In this document: one piece after another, positions 36,522-46,500 of the stretch
Numbering within the stretch: the first letter of the stretch is position 1
Layout: each line of letters begins with the position of its first letter
DNA from: Burkholderia vietnamiensis LMG 10929
GTDB lineage: Bacteria > Pseudomonadota > Gammaproteobacteria > Burkholderiales > Burkholderiaceae
Assembly (NCBI RefSeq): GCF_000959445.1
Contig: NZ_CP009631.1
Span: forward strand, 744,001-808,000
Reading direction: 5' to 3'
DNA: 64,000 nt
The notes under the pieces: model-generated
The model's input: the letters and a program-made list of their open reading frames with translations, nothing else
Databases searched by the model: none
Told to the model about the DNA's origin: nothing
Made by a program: the position numbers and the translations under genes

Positions 36522-38540
36522 ATGGAAAAGACGATGCAGAAACTCGATGCGGCGAGCCCGCTGGCGATGTCGACGGATTTCACCGCCGACAACGTCGCGC
36601 GCCTGAAGGCGCTGTTCCCCGAACTCGTGACCGAAGGCCCGCACGGCGCGTCGGTGGACGTCGACGTGCTCAAGGCGCTGGTCGGCGAGCACACCGTCGG
36701 CGCCGCCGACGAGCGCTACGGCTTCCACTGGCACGGCAAGCGCGGCGCGCGCCAGGCCGCGCTCACGCCGTCGACCGGCACGCTGCGCCCGTGCCCCGAC
36801 GACAGCGTCGCGTGGGACGACACGCGCCATCTCGTGATCGAGGGCGACAACCTCGACGTGATGAAGCTGCTGCACAAGAGCTACGCGGGCAAGGTGAAGC
36901 TCGTCTACATCGACCCGCCGTACAACACCGGCAGCGATTTCGTCTACGCGGACGACTTCAGCGACAGCATCCGCCATTACCTCGCGATGACGGGCCAGAC
37001 CGACGCCGGCGTGAAGCGCAGCACCAACACCGAGGCGAACGGCCGGTTCCACACCGACTGGCTGAACATGATGTATCCGCGGCTGAAGCTCGCGCACGCG
37101 CTGCTGTCCGACGAAGGGCTGATCGCCGTGCACATCGACGAGCACGAGGTGCATGCGCTCGTGCTGATGCTGCGCGAGATCTTCGGCGAGGAGAACGAGC
37201 TCGGCGTGGCCGTGTGGGACAAGCGCAATCCGAAGGGCGACGCGCGCGGCATCGCGTACCAGCACGAGTCGCTGGTGCTGTTCGCGCGCAACGCCGAGAC
37301 GCTGCTCGAACAGGCGCCGCTGAAGCGCCCGAAGCGCAACGCGCAGCGCATGCTCGATGCCGCGCACGACGCCGTGTACCGCAGCGGCAACGCAAAGGAC
37401 GCGCAGAAGGCGTACCGCGCGTGGATGAAGGCGCAGACCAACCTGTCCGGCGGCGAGGTGATGTACGACCGGCTGTCCGCCGACGGGCGCGTGTACCGGC
37501 TCGTGTCGATGGCGTGGCCGAACAAGAAGAAGGCGCCGGACGAGTATTTCACGCCGCTGATCCACCCGGTCACCGGCAAGCCGTGCGCGATGCCGGCGCG
37601 CGGCTGGCGCAATCCGCCCGCGACGATGCAGGCGCTGATCGAGCGCGGCCAGATCGAATTCGGCCCCGACGAGACCACCCAGCCGCAGCGGATCTACTAC
37701 CTCGACGAGAACATGTACGAGAACGTGCCGTCGGTGCTGCCGTTCGCCGGCTCCGACGACGCGCTGCTGAAGGCGCTCGGCATCCCGTTCGACCAGCCGA
37801 AGCCGGTCGATTTCGCGGCGGCCGTGATCGGCTGGTGCACGCGCGGCGACGACATCGTGCTCGACTGCTTCGCCGGCTCCGGCTCGACCGGCCACGCGGT
37901 GATGCAGGTGAACGCGACCGACGGCGGCGCACGCCGCTACATCCTCGTGCAGCTGCCCGAAGCGCTCGACCGTCGCGACAAGGCGCAGCAGGCGGCCGCC
38001 GATTTCTGCGCGAAGCTGAAGAAGCCGGCGACGCTCGCCGAAGTCACCAAGGAGCGGCTGCGCCGCGCCGCGCAGCAGGTCGCGCGCGACTATCCGGAAA
38101 GCTATGGCGACCTCGGCTTTCGCGTGTATCGCCTCGACACCACCAACGTGATCGAGTGGGATCCGCGCCGCGACGACTTCGACCATGCGCTGTTCGCGTC
38201 GGTCGAGCACGTGAAGACCGGCCGCAGCGAAGACGACCTGCTCGCCGAGCTCACGCTCAAGCTCGGCCTCGATCTGTGCACGCCGGTCGAGCATCACCAG
38301 GTGGCCGGCAAGACGGTGCACCTGATCGGCCGCGCGATCGTCGCGTGCTTCGACGCGCGCATGTCGCGCGACGACGCGGGGCCGCTCGCCGACGGCATCG
38401 TCGAGCTGCTCGATGCGACCGGCGCGACGCGCGACGTCACGTGCCTGTTCCGCGACAGCGGCTTCGTCGACGACGTCGCGAAGCTCAATCTCGCCGCGCT
38501 GCTCGAGCAGCACGGCGTGAAGCGCGTGCGGAGCCTCTGA
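36522..38540 (+). CDS. Type III restriction-modification DNA methyltransferase, Mod subunit
   Basis: A 672-residue adenine-N6 methyltransferase of the beta class. The catalytic motif DPPYNTGSDF lies near residue 131, and the SAM motif FAGSGSTGHAV near residue 449, in that order. The target-recognition domain lies between them. Mod also dictates specificity for the Res partner. From memory this position and type match B. cenocepacia BCAL3494, reported to methylate CACAG; orthology is an inference here. The ATG at 36522 is used; one at 36534 has GGAAAAG just upstream and may be the real start. Its stop overlaps the res ATG. Confidence 0.92.
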   Translation: MEKTMQKLDAASPLAMSTDFTADNVARLKALFPELVTEGPHGASVDVDVLKALVGEHTVGAADERYGFHWHGKRGARQAALTPSTGTLRPCPDDSVAWDDTRHLVIEGDNLDVMKLLHKSYAGKVKLVYIDPPYNTGSDFVYADDFSDSIRHYLAMTGQTDAGVKRSTNTEANGRFHTDWLNMMYPRLKLAHALLSDEGLIAVHIDEHEVHALVLMLREIFGEENELGVAVWDKRNPKGDARGIAYQHESLVLFARNAETLLEQAPLKRPKRNAQRMLDAAHDAVYRSGNAKDAQKAYRAWMKAQTNLSGGEVMYDRLSADGRVYRLVSMAWPNKKKAPDEYFTPLIHPVTGKPCAMPARGWRNPPATMQALIERGQIEFGPDETTQPQRIYYLDENMYENVPSVLPFAGSDDALLKALGIPFDQPKPVDFAAAVIGWCTRGDDIVLDCFAGSGSTGHAVMQVNATDGGARRYILVQLPEALDRRDKAQQAAADFCAKLKKPATLAEVTKERLRRAAQQVARDYPESYGDLGFRVYRLDTTNVIEWDPRRDDFDHALFASVEHVKTGRSEDDLLAELTLKLGLDLCTPVEHHQVAGKTVHLIGRAIVACFDARMSRDDAGPLADGIVELLDATGATRDVTCLFRDSGFVDDVAKLNLAALLEQHGVKRVRSL

Positions 38541-41500
38541 TGCGGCTGCATTTCGAAGCGGATCTCGACTACCAGCGCGACGCGATCGACGCCGTCTGCG
38601 ACCTGTTTCGCGGCCAGGAATCGTATCGCGGCGACTTCAGCGTGCTCGCGAACGCCGCGCCCGGCACGACGGCCGCCGCGCAAGGCTCGCTCGGCTTCGC
38701 GGTGTCGGAGCAAGGCGTCGGCAACCGGCTGTCGCTGACCGACGACGCGCTCGCGCGCAACCTCGCCGACGTGCAGCTGCGCGGCGGGCTGCCGCCGTCC
38801 GGCCAGCCCGGCTCGCGCGACTTCACCGTCGAGATGGAAACCGGCACAGGCAAGACCTACGTGTACCTGCGCACGATCTTCGAGCTGAACCGCCGCTACG
38901 GCTTCACGAAGTTCGTGATCGTGGTGCCGTCGATCGCGATCAAGGAAGGCGTGCACAAGACGCTGTCGATCACCGAGGATCATTTCCGCGCGCTGTACGC
39001 GGGCGTGCCGTACGACTACTTCCTGTACGACTCGGCGAAGCTCGGCCAGGTGCGCCACTTCGCGGCGAGCGCGGCGATCCAGATCATGGTGATGACCGTC
39101 GCCGCGATCAACAAGAAGGAAATCAACAACCTCTACAAGGACAGCGAGAAGACCGGCGGCGAGAAGCCGATCGACCTGATCCGCGCGACGCGGCCGATCG
39201 TGATCGTCGACGAGCCGCAGAGCGTCGACGGCGGCCTCGAAGGGCGCGGCCGCGAGGCGCTCGCCGCGATGGCGCCGCTCTGCACGCTGCGCTACTCGGC
39301 CACCCACGTCGACCGGCATCACATGGTGTATCGGCTCGACGCGGTCGACGCTTACGAGCGCAAGCTCGTCAAGCAGATCGAGATCGCGTCGGCGATCGTC
39401 GAGGACGCGCACAACAAGCCGTACGTGCGGCTCGTCGGCGTGTCGAACCGGCGCGGCGCGATCAGCGCGCGCATCGAGCTCGACGTGGCGACCGCGGCCG
39501 GCGTGAAGCGGCAGATCGTGTCCGCGACCGACGGCGACGATCTCGAACGGCTGACCAAACGCGCGCTGTACGCCGGGCTGCGCATCGGCGAAGTGCATGC
39601 GGTCAAGGGCGCCGAATACGTCGAGCTGCGCCATCCGGAAGGCGACGCGTTCCTGTCGCTCGGCGAGGCGTTCGGCGACATCGACACGCTCGCGGTGCAG
39701 CGCGAGATGATCCGCCGCACGATCCGCGAGCATCTCGACAAGGAGCTGCGCCTCGCCGAGCGCGGCGTGAAGGTGCTGTCGCTGTTCTTCGTTGACTCGG
39801 TCGAGCGCTATCGCCGCTACGACGAGAACGGTACGCCCGTCAAAGGCGACTACGCGCTGATCTTCGAAGAGGAATATGCGCGCGCCGCGCGGGTGCCGGC
39901 CTATCGCGCGCTGTTCGACGGCGTCGACATCGCCCGCGAGGTCGAGCGCGCGCACAACGGCTACTTCTCGATCGACCGCAAGGGCGGCTGGACCGACACG
40001 AGCGAGAGCAGCGCCGCCGCGCGCGAGAACGCCGAGCGCGCGTACGGGCTCATCATGCGCGAGAAGGAAGCGCTGCTGTCGTTCGACACGCCGCTGAAGT
40101 TCATCTTCTCGCACTCGGCGCTGAAGGAAGGCTGGGACAACCCGAACGTGTTCCAGATCTGCACGCTGCGCGACATCCAGACCGAACGCGAGCGCCGTCA
40201 GACGCTCGGCCGCGGGCTGCGCCTCGCGGTCGACCAGGACGGCGAGCGCGTGCGCGACCCCGGCGTGAACACGCTCACCGTGATCGCGACCGAGCGCTAC
40301 GAGTCGTTCGCGGAGAACCTGCAGAAGGAAATCGAGGCCGACACCGGCATCCGCTTCGGGATCGTCGAGCAACACCAGTTCGCGGCGCTGCCGGTGCAGG
40401 AAGGCGACGGCCCCGCGCATGCGCTCGGCATCGAGCTGTCGCGCATGCTGTGGACGCATCTGCACGAGCAAGGCTACGTCGACGCGCAGGGCAAGGTGCT
40501 CGACCGCCTGAAGGACGCGCTGCGCCGCAGCGCGCTCGTGCTGCCCGACGCATTCGAGACGCTGCGCGCGCCGATCGTCGCGACGCTTCGCAAGCTGTCG
40601 GGCCGCTTCGCGGTGCGCAACGCGGACGAGCGGCGCGCGATCGCGCTGCGCCGCGATGCGTCCGGCAAGGCCGTGATCTTCGGCGACGCGTTCCGCGCGC
40701 TGTGGGAACGCATTCGCCATCGCACCGTGTACAGCGTGGACTTCGACAACGCGAAGCTGGTGCGCGACTGCACGACGGCGCTGCGCGACGCGCCCGACAT
40801 CGCGCGGGCGCGGCTGCAATGGCGCAAGGCCGAGATCGACATCGGCAAGGCCGGCATCGAGGCGATCGAGGTGGCGGGCGCCGGCACGGTGCTGCTCGAC
40901 GAAGGCGAACTGCCGTTGCCGGACCTGCTCACCGAGCTGCAGGACCGCACGCAGCTCACGCGCCGCTCGCTCGCGACGATCCTCGCCGACAGCGGCCGGC
41001 TCGACGACTTCCGCGTGAATCCGCAGCAGTTCATCGCGCTGGCCGCCGACGCGATCAACCGCTGCAAGCGGCTCGCGCTCGTTGCGGGGATCTCGTACAG
41101 GAAGCTCGGCGATCGTCACGTGCACGCGCTCGAATCGTTCGAGAGCGAGGCGCTCACCGGCTACCTGCGCAGCCTGCGGCTCGATGCGCGCAAGTCGATT
41201 CACGAGGCGGTGGTGTGCGAGACGGACGCGGAGCGCGCGTTCGCCGATGCGCTCGAAGCGCACGACGGCGTGAAGCTGTACGCGAGGCTGCCGGCGTGGT
41301 TCCGCATCGCGACGCCGCTCGGCGGCTATCACCCGGACTGGGCCGTGCTCGCGGAACAGGATGGCGGCGAGCGGCTCTATTTCGTCGTCGATACGCCGAA
41401 CGCCGACGACGCCGTGCCGAGCGAGCACGAGCGCGCGAAGCTCGCGTGCGGCGCCGCGCATTTCCGCGCGCTGGCCGATGGCGAAGATGCGGCGCGGTTC

Positions 41501-41566
41501 GTGCGCGTCGCGCAGGTCGATGCGCTGTTCGAGCCCGGTGCGGCGGCGGGCGGCCGCGCGGGTTGA
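38540..41566 (+). CDS. Type III restriction endonuclease subunit Res
   Basis: The 1008-residue partner of Mod. The helicase motor has Walker A in METGTGKTYVYLRT near residue 98 and a DEAD-like box IVIVDEPQSV near residue 220. Motif VI-like RRQTLGRGLRL lies near residue 552. The nuclease-type end has GYHPDWAVLAEQ followed by FVVDTP near residues 930-955; the Lys of a classical D-EXK core is not seen in the visible FVVDT stretch, so nuclease competence should be checked. Overlap of one base with mod indicates coupled translation. The frame is intact, with no sign of decay. Confidence 0.92.
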   Translation: MRLHFEADLDYQRDAIDAVCDLFRGQESYRGDFSVLANAAPGTTAAAQGSLGFAVSEQGVGNRLSLTDDALARNLADVQLRGGLPPSGQPGSRDFTVEMETGTGKTYVYLRTIFELNRRYGFTKFVIVVPSIAIKEGVHKTLSITEDHFRALYAGVPYDYFLYDSAKLGQVRHFAASAAIQIMVMTVAAINKKEINNLYKDSEKTGGEKPIDLIRATRPIVIVDEPQSVDGGLEGRGREALAAMAPLCTLRYSATHVDRHHMVYRLDAVDAYERKLVKQIEIASAIVEDAHNKPYVRLVGVSNRRGAISARIELDVATAAGVKRQIVSATDGDDLERLTKRALYAGLRIGEVHAVKGAEYVELRHPEGDAFLSLGEAFGDIDTLAVQREMIRRTIREHLDKELRLAERGVKVLSLFFVDSVERYRRYDENGTPVKGDYALIFEEEYARAARVPAYRALFDGVDIAREVERAHNGYFSIDRKGGWTDTSESSAAARENAERAYGLIMREKEALLSFDTPLKFIFSHSALKEGWDNPNVFQICTLRDIQTERERRQTLGRGLRLAVDQDGERVRDPGVNTLTVIATERYESFAENLQKEIEADTGIRFGIVEQHQFAALPVQEGDGPAHALGIELSRMLWTHLHEQGYVDAQGKVLDRLKDALRRSALVLPDAFETLRAPIVATLRKLSGRFAVRNADERRAIALRRDASGKAVIFGDAFRALWERIRHRTVYSVDFDNAKLVRDCTTALRDAPDIARARLQWRKAEIDIGKAGIEAIEVAGAGTVLLDEGELPLPDLLTELQDRTQLTRRSLATILADSGRLDDFRVNPQQFIALAADAINRCKRLALVAGISYRKLGDRHVHALESFESEALTGYLRSLRLDARKSIHEAVVCETDAERAFADALEAHDGVKLYARLPAWFRIATPLGGYHPDWAVLAEQDGGERLYFVVDTPNADDAVPSEHERAKLACGAAHFRALADGEDAARFVRVAQVDALFEPGAAAGGRAG

Positions 41567-41570
41567 TGCG

Positions 41571-41596
41571 AAGGGCGGCGCGAGCCGCCCTTTTTT
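41571..41596 (+). terminator. Rho-independent terminator of mod-res
   Basis: A nine-base stem AAGGGCGGC/GCCGCCCTT with loop GCGA is followed by TTTT, directly after the res stop. Confidence 0.92.
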
Positions 41597-41760
41597 CATT
41601 TGGGGGGACGCGCTTCCCTCCTTCGATACGAACGATCCGTCCGTCGTCCGCGGGAAAGCGGTTCGTATTCCGACGCGTTCTCACGCGCCGTTACGGCTGG
41701 TTGCAAATCAGGGTCGAGACGGCGAGCAACGACCGGCCTGCGATGCCGCGCGCGCCCATG

Positions 41761-41784
41761 AAAAAAGCGCGCCGAAGCGCGCTT
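41761..41784 (-). terminator. Rho-independent terminator of the Gly/His-rich protein gene
   Basis: Read leftwards: AAGCGCGC, loop TTCG, GCGCGCTT, then TTTT. The stable UUCG tetraloop and T run lie 22 bases beyond the stop at 41806. Confidence 0.9.
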
Positions 41785-41805
41785 GTTCCGTCCGCACGGG
41801 CACGC

Positions 41806-42189
41806 TTACAGCGTGCGGCCGAGCGCGTTGCGATGCCCGTGATGCGTCGAGGTCGCCGTCGTCGCATGCGCGGTATGGCCGTGCGTATGCGCGTGACCGT
41901 GGCCGGGCTGCACGCCGGCGCGGTCGGCGATCGTGTCGGAGCGATCGGCCGCGCGTGCGAGGCCCTTGTCGCGGTCGCCCGAGCGGAAGCCGTTCGAATT
42001 GCTCAGCGCGTCGCCGCTCATGTGGCTGCCGGACATCCCGCCCGCGTTGCCGCCCATCCCGCCCATCCCGCCTGCGCCATGGCCGCCGCCACCACCACCG
42101 CCATTGCCGCCAGCAGCCGCCTGTGCGCCGGCGGCCCCGAGTGCGAGCAGCGCCGCTGCCAGCACGGACAGATATCGTTGAGTTTTCAT
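41806..42189 (-). CDS. Small exported Gly- and His-rich protein
   Basis: A 127-residue protein with a signal peptide ending at about residue 24 (AQA before AAGG). A glycine/methionine-rich block (residues 27-58) is followed by a polar region and a histidine-rich tail (HGHAHTHGHTAHATTATSTHHGH). The tail could bind metal ions; this is inference. GGGAGCAAACG precedes the ATG. It has its own terminator. No known family is recognised. Confidence 0.75.
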   Translation of the reverse strand: MKTQRYLSVLAAALLALGAAGAQAAAGGNGGGGGGGHGAGGMGGMGGNAGGMSGSHMSGDALSNSNGFRSGDRDKGLARAADRSDTIADRAGVQPGHGHAHTHGHTAHATTATSTHHGHRNALGRTL

Positions 42190-42334
42190 CGTTTGCTCCC
42201 TGAAGCGCGTTCGGATGACTGCATTCTACGAACGCGCGGTTTTCGCGCGGCGCGACGTTGTAAATGATCGTAACGCGGCGTGTGCACGCATTCGTCCGAT
42301 CAATTTCCGGCCCACCGGCGTGCGACAACGACAG

Positions 42335-42370
42335 CGACCGGCGGCGACCGGCGGCGACCGGCGGCGACGG
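42335..42370. repeat. Short tandem repeat, 10-base unit
   Basis: The unit GCGGCGACCG is repeated about three and a half times between two small leftward genes. It lies downstream of the 42398 gene's stop and upstream of the 41806 gene, so a length change could affect their spacing or expression. Confidence 0.8.
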
Positions 42371-42397
42371 TGTCGCGGCGCCGCCGGTCGTCGTGGT

Positions 42398-42652
42398 TCA
42401 CTGCGCCGTCTGCGATGCGGCCGCGGCCGCCTTGCGCTGCGCCGCCTGCTCCTGCTCGTGCTTCTTCGCCAAATGGCGGCCGACGAGACAGCCGCCGACC
42501 GCGCCTACCACCGCATGGTGCCCGACGTAGTGGCCGGCAACGCCGCCCACCGCCGCGCCCTTGATGCAGCCGGCAGCCTGCGCGCTACCGATCGTTGTGA
42601 GCGCAACAGCCGCGGCGGCCGTCAACGTTCCGATGTATCGAATGGGGTTCAT
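42398..42652 (-). CDS. Small exported glycine-zipper protein
   Basis: An 84-residue protein with a signal peptide ending at about residue 26 and a glycine-zipper segment (GAAVGGVAGHYVGHHAVVGAVGG, residues 32-54, in part) of the kind that inserts in membranes. The C-terminus is charged and Ala/Gln-rich. It resembles the short glycine-zipper or 17-kDa antigen-like proteins common in beta-proteobacteria. Function is unknown. Confidence 0.75.
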   Translation of the reverse strand: MNPIRYIGTLTAAAAVALTTIGSAQAAGCIKGAAVGGVAGHYVGHHAVVGAVGGCLVGRHLAKKHEQEQAAQRKAAAAASQTAQ

Positions 42653-42708
42653 GCGATCACGCTCCTCGTGTCGATGCGATCAATGTTGTCGTGTGCGTGT
42701 CGCGGCGC

Positions 42709-43011
42709 TCAGTCCCAGCGGCCGCGCCAGCCGCCGCCGTCGCGCCAGCCGCGCTCGCGCCACTCGTGTTCTCGCCATTCGCGGCGGCGCCATTCATGTT
42801 CGCGCCACGCGCGCGCACGCCAGTCGTCGTCGCGATAGCCCACCGGCGCGTACATCACCGGCGGCGGCGGTGCGACGTAGACGGGCGCCGGCGCCGCGTA
42901 GACGCCCGGCACGCCGATCCCGACCGACAGGTCGACGTGCGCCGACGCGACGCCCGACGCTGCGAGCGCCGCTACACCGAGAACTGCACCGAGAATAAGT
43001 TTCTTGCTCAT
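42709..43011 (-). CDS. Small exported Pro/Val-rich protein with Trp-Arg repeats
   Basis: A 100-residue protein with a signal peptide ending at about residue 24 (ASA before HVDLSVG). A PAPVYVAPPPP stretch follows. The C-terminal 40 residues are an imperfect repeat of W-R-E-H-E-W-R type. Proteins with PXPV-type repeats of this size are common in Burkholderia, with no settled function. AGGGAGTCGCGAA precedes the ATG. Confidence 0.75.
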   Translation of the reverse strand: MSKKLILGAVLGVAALAASGVASAHVDLSVGIGVPGVYAAPAPVYVAPPPPVMYAPVGYRDDDWRARAWREHEWRRREWREHEWRERGWRDGGGWRGRWD

Positions 43012-43242
43012 TTCGCGACTCCCTGCACGTATCGTGCGTGATGTGACTACGGTTCGGAGTCTAGGCAGCGCGGGCCGACACAGGTGAAACCGGTCTGCGA
43101 GACCGGTAACGGGCGATTACGGCGCCCGTGAAGCCTTGCTGCGCAAGGAGACGCGCGATTCGACACGCCGTTGCGACGGCGCATCGAATCGACGGAGACG
43201 GAAATTATTGCCGCAAGGCGGCCGGTGCGGCGTGCCCGGCCG

Positions 43243-44256
43243 CTACGCGCGGATATCGTCGACGCTGCGCAGCCAGTGCACGCTGAACAGCTCGTCGGCG
43301 TCGGTCCACACGGTGTCGGGCTCGAAGCCCGCGCGCCGCGCGATCGCATGGAAGCCGTCGATCGTGAACTTGTGCGAGTTCTCCGTGTGGACGCGCTCGC
43401 CGGCCTCGAAGCAGAACGCGTGGCCGCGCACGTGCACCGTCTGCGCGACATCGCTGACGAGATGCATCTCGATGCGCTGCCGCTCGCGATCGTAGAACGC
43501 GCAATGCGAGAAGGCGTCGACGTCGAAATCCGCGCCGAGCTCCGCGTTCGCGCGCACCAGCAGGTTGAGGTTGAACTGCGCGGTGACGCCCTGCGCGTCG
43601 TTGTACGCACGATGCAGCGTGCACTCGTCCTTCACCAGATCGGCGCCGACCAGCAGGCCGCCGCCGCGCAGCAGCCGTGCGGCGTCGCGCAGGAACGCAT
43701 CGGCTTCTTCCGGCGAGAAGTTGCCGATCGTCGAGCCGGGGAAAAAGCCGATGCGTCGCCGCGGCGTGTTCGTGAGCTCGGCCAGTTGCTCGGCCTTCGT
43801 GTAGTCCGCGGCGAGCGGCGCGACGTCGAGCCATGGATACGCGGCGCGCAGGCGCGCGGCCGCGCCGTGCAGATAGTCGGCCGAGATGTCGATCGGCACG
43901 TAGCGCGCCGGCGCGTTCGCATAGTTGTTCGCGCAGGCGTCGAGCAGCACGCGAATCTTCTCGAGCGAGCCCGCGCCGAATTCGACGATGTCGGCATGCG
44001 GGCCGACGCGCTGCACGATCTCGGCCGCGCGGTCGCGCAGGATGCCGAGCTCGGTGCGCGTCGGGTAGTACTCCGGCAGCTCGCAAATGCGGTCGAACAG
44101 CGCGGAGCCGGCCGCATCGTAGAAGTACTTCGGCGGAATGCTGCGCGGCGTGCGCGACAGCCCGTCGATCAGGTCGCGCTCGAACGCGCTCGGCCGCGCC
44201 TCGCGGGCGGGTTGCTGGCCACCGCTCGTGGCCGTCAGGTCAGACGTCTCGCGCAA
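43243..44256 (-). CDS. egtD: L-histidine N-alpha-methyltransferase EgtD
   Basis: EgtD trimethylates histidine to hercynine, the first step of ergothioneine synthesis. The 337-residue protein has [18 protein letters not shown] and the SAM motif [17 protein letters not shown], with [11 protein letters not shown] further on, all EgtD landmarks. The start is a TTG at 44256 with GGGAG upstream, overlapping the egtB end by 17 bases; a longer open frame to 44496 is only the egtB shadow. A two-gene egtBD operon is enough for EgtB-type assembly when a lyase is encoded elsewhere. Confidence 0.92.
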   Translation of the reverse strand: MRETSDLTATSGGQQPAREARPSAFERDLIDGLSRTPRSIPPKYFYDAAGSALFDRICELPEYYPTRTELGILRDRAAEIVQRVGPHADIVEFGAGSLEKIRVLLDACANNYANAPARYVPIDISADYLHGAAARLRAAYPWLDVAPLAADYTKAEQLAELTNTPRRRIGFFPGSTIGNFSPEEADAFLRDAARLLRGGGLLVGADLVKDECTLHRAYNDAQGVTAQFNLNLLVRANAELGADFDVDAFSHCAFYDRERQRIEMHLVSDVAQTVHVRGHAFCFEAGERVHTENSHKFTIDGFHAIARRAGFEPDTVWTDADELFSVHWLRSVDDIRA

Positions 44257-45469
44257 GTCGCACTCCCGTGAATTGCCAGCGCGCGGCCGGCGGAAAGAAA
44301 TTGCGGTACGTCGGCCGCGCGTGGCCCGGCGGCGTCGCGATGCTGCTGCCGCGCAGGACCTGCTGGCCGACCATGAACTTGCCGTTGTATTCGGCCGCGA
44401 CGCCGGCCAGCGGCCGAAAGCCCGGATACGGCTCGTACGACGAACGCGTCCACTGCCACACGTGGCCGAGCATCTCGCGCACGCCGTCCACGCCAAACGC
44501 GGCTTCCCATTCGAATTCGGTCGGCAGGCGTGCGCCGGCCCATTCCGCGTACGCGGCCGCCTCGTAGAAGCTCACGTGGCACACCGGCGCATCGGGCGCG
44601 AGCGGTTCGACGCCATGCAGGCCGAACGCGCGCCATTCGCGTACGGTTTTCGCGGTGCGGTCATCGTCGGCGATCCAGTATGCCGGCGCGCACCACCCTT
44701 CGCGCTGCACGGTCGCCCAGCCGTCGGACAACCAGAGTTCGGCGCGCGTGTAGCCGCCGTCCGCGATGAAGGCCGCGAATTCGGCATTCGTCACGAGGCG
44801 GTTCGCGATCTCGCACGGCTGCACGAGCGCCGTATGGCGCGGCCGCTCGTTGTCGAACGAGAACGCGTCGCCGTCGTGGCCGATCTGGACGAGGCCGCCC
44901 GGCTGACGCAGCCAGCGCAGCGCGCCGGCGTCGCCCGCGGCGAGCGCCGCTTGCGCGTGCGCGCCGTCGCGCGGCCGGAACGCAGGCTTGAGCGGGTTGC
45001 ACGAGAACGCGTGCAGCATGTCGGTGACGATCAGCTCCTGATGCTGCTGCTCGTGATGCAGGCCGAGCTCGACCTCCGGTGCGATCGCGGCCAGCAAGGC
45101 GGGATCCGCAGCGTCGAGTGCGTGCTGCAGCGCTGCGTCGACATGCTGCCGGTACGCATGCACGCGCTCGAGCGACGGACGCGTGAGCAGCCCGCGCTGC
45201 GGCCGTGGATGACGCGGGCCGAGCGCTTCGTAATACGAGTTGAACAGGAACTGGAACGCGTCGTCGAACGGCGCGTAGCCGGGCACGCGGCGCATCAGCA
45301 CGACGGTTTCGAAGAACCAGGTGGTATGCGCGAGGTGCCACTTCACCGGGCTCGCGTCGGGCATCGACTGCACGGCCTGGTCTTCGGCCGACAGCGTCGC
45401 GGTCAACGCGAGGCTATGGGCGCGCACTTCCTGGTAACGGCGCTGAAGCTGGGATGCAAGGAGGCTCAT
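44240..45469 (-). CDS. egtB: Ergothioneine biosynthesis sulfoxide synthase EgtB
   Basis: EgtB is a non-haem iron enzyme that couples hercynine to a thiol with O2. The N-terminal DinB-like half provides the iron ligands: [11 protein letters not shown] near residue 45 and the pattern HHEQQHQE near residue 138. The C-terminal half is an FGE-sulfatase-type fold ([17 protein letters not shown]). At 409 residues it is normal. The ATG at 45469 with GGACGG upstream is preferred over a GTG at 45484. It precedes egtD on the same transcript. Confidence 0.92.
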   Translation of the reverse strand: MSLLASQLQRRYQEVRAHSLALTATLSAEDQAVQSMPDASPVKWHLAHTTWFFETVVLMRRVPGYAPFDDAFQFLFNSYYEALGPRHPRPQRGLLTRPSLERVHAYRQHVDAALQHALDAADPALLAAIAPEVELGLHHEQQHQELIVTDMLHAFSCNPLKPAFRPRDGAHAQAALAAGDAGALRWLRQPGGLVQIGHDGDAFSFDNERPRHTALVQPCEIANRLVTNAEFAAFIADGGYTRAELWLSDGWATVQREGWCAPAYWIADDDRTAKTVREWRAFGLHGVEPLAPDAPVCHVSFYEAAAYAEWAGARLPTEFEWEAAFGVDGVREMLGHVWQWTRSSYEPYPGFRPLAGVAAEYNGKFMVGQQVLRGSSIATPPGHARPTYRNFFPPAARWQFTGVRLARDV

Positions 45470-45961
45470 CGGTTTACCGTCCACGTCGCGATTCGCTGCG
45501 TTGCGTTGCCGGGAAAAGGACAGCGTTGCGCTCGGATGCGCGCGGCTGACGTGCGACCTTCGTTGCTGCGTCGTCGGGCGGTAGATTCTGCGTCACTTCG
45601 TCTGCCCGTGCAGAACAGTATGGGCCAGAAATGTGACCGTCGCGAATCGGATTTCGGGTGAAACGATAGCGAAAGAGGAATGAAAGCATGGGTTCCACGA
45701 AGCTCGGATGGGCGGCGGGCGGTCGAATGCAGGTAGCGCAATGTGTCGCAACGCGCCCGCAATTCGCATGCCCGAGCGTCGATTCTGCCGACATCTGGTG
45801 ACAAGCGCCCTGAGCGCGTGAAAGCTGCGATGACGCTGCGGCGTCTCCATGCGCGCGATACCGGGCGCGCTGCGCTTCGGATTGGACGCTCGTCGCACAT
45901 GACCTGCAATCGCGCTGCATCGCCCCGCCGCTTCCGTTCGTTGAAATTTTTTTCGCGTCGA
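45470..45961. other. Intergenic region between egtB and the ECF41 operon
   Basis: About 490 bases without a supported gene. Several overlapping frames occur, but none has a ribosome site or a natural-looking composition. Unlike the arrays at 929, 47768 and 49642 it has no CACAG cluster, which makes it a useful internal contrast. The right end holds the ECF41 promoter. Confidence 0.5.
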
Positions 45962-45988
45962 TGTCACACGCGGCAGGTGTCGCTCGTC
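45962..45988 (+). promoter_or_regulatory. ECF41-type promoter
   Basis: TGTCACA at 45962-45968, a 16-base spacer and CGTC at 45985-45988 reproduce exactly the published ECF41 target promoter. It lies 36 bases before the start of the decarboxylase-like gene, which is co-transcribed with the ECF41 sigma gene, so the operon should be autoregulated. Confidence 0.9.
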
Positions 45989-46023
45989 ATGTCGTCTGAA
46001 TCCACCCGAAAGGAGAAGCAACC

Positions 46024-46500
46024 ATGACAGCGAAACTCAATCCGTTTGCCGCCGCGCCCGCGCTGATGAAGAGCTGGATGACCGTATCGGTCGCCGCTGC
46101 CGGCAGCCTCGAGCCGACGCTGACCGAGCTCGTCAAGATCCGCGCGTCGCAGATCAACGCGTGCGCGAACTGCCTTAACATGCACACGGTCGAAGCGCGC
46201 GCGCGCGGCGAGACCGAGCAGCGCATCAATCTGCTGGCTGCGTGGCGCGAGGCGCCCTGCTACACCGATCGCGAACGCGCGGCGCTCGGCTGGACCGATG
46301 CGCTGACGCGGCTGTCCGAAGGCCACGATGCGCGCGCAGCCGCGTATGCGGCGCTGGTCGATCAATTCAGCCAGGAGGAACAGGTGAAACTCACGCTGAT
46401 GATCAACGTGATCAACGGCTGGAACAGGCTCGCCGTCGGCTTCGGCTTGTGGGTCGATCCGGCCGAAGCGAAGGCTGACGCCGCGAACCTGGTGGCCTGA
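46024..46500 (+). CDS. Carboxymuconolactone decarboxylase/AhpD-like protein (ECF41 partner)
   Basis: A 158-residue alpha-helical protein with the AhpD-type redox motif ACANCLNMHTVEARA near residue 55 (CXXC then His). Such proteins are alkylhydroperoxidase-like, and they are one of the three enzyme classes (COE genes) found next to ECF41 sigma factors. AAAGGAGAAGCAACC precedes the ATG. The stop overlaps the sigma gene by one base. Confidence 0.92.
   Translation: MTAKLNPFAAAPALMKSWMTVSVAAAGSLEPTLTELVKIRASQINACANCLNMHTVEARARGETEQRINLLAAWREAPCYTDRERAALGWTDALTRLSEGHDARAAAYAALVDQFSQEEQVKLTLMINVINGWNRLAVGFGLWVDPAEAKADAANLVA

Noticed and set aside
42335..42370. Tandem repeat as a CRISPR array
   Set aside because: Units are 10 bases and contiguous, with no spacers and no cas genes in the window.
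45593..46021. Overlapping leftward frames upstream of the ECF41 operon
   Set aside because: Several frames compete, none has a ribosome site, and one runs across the exact ECF41 promoter.
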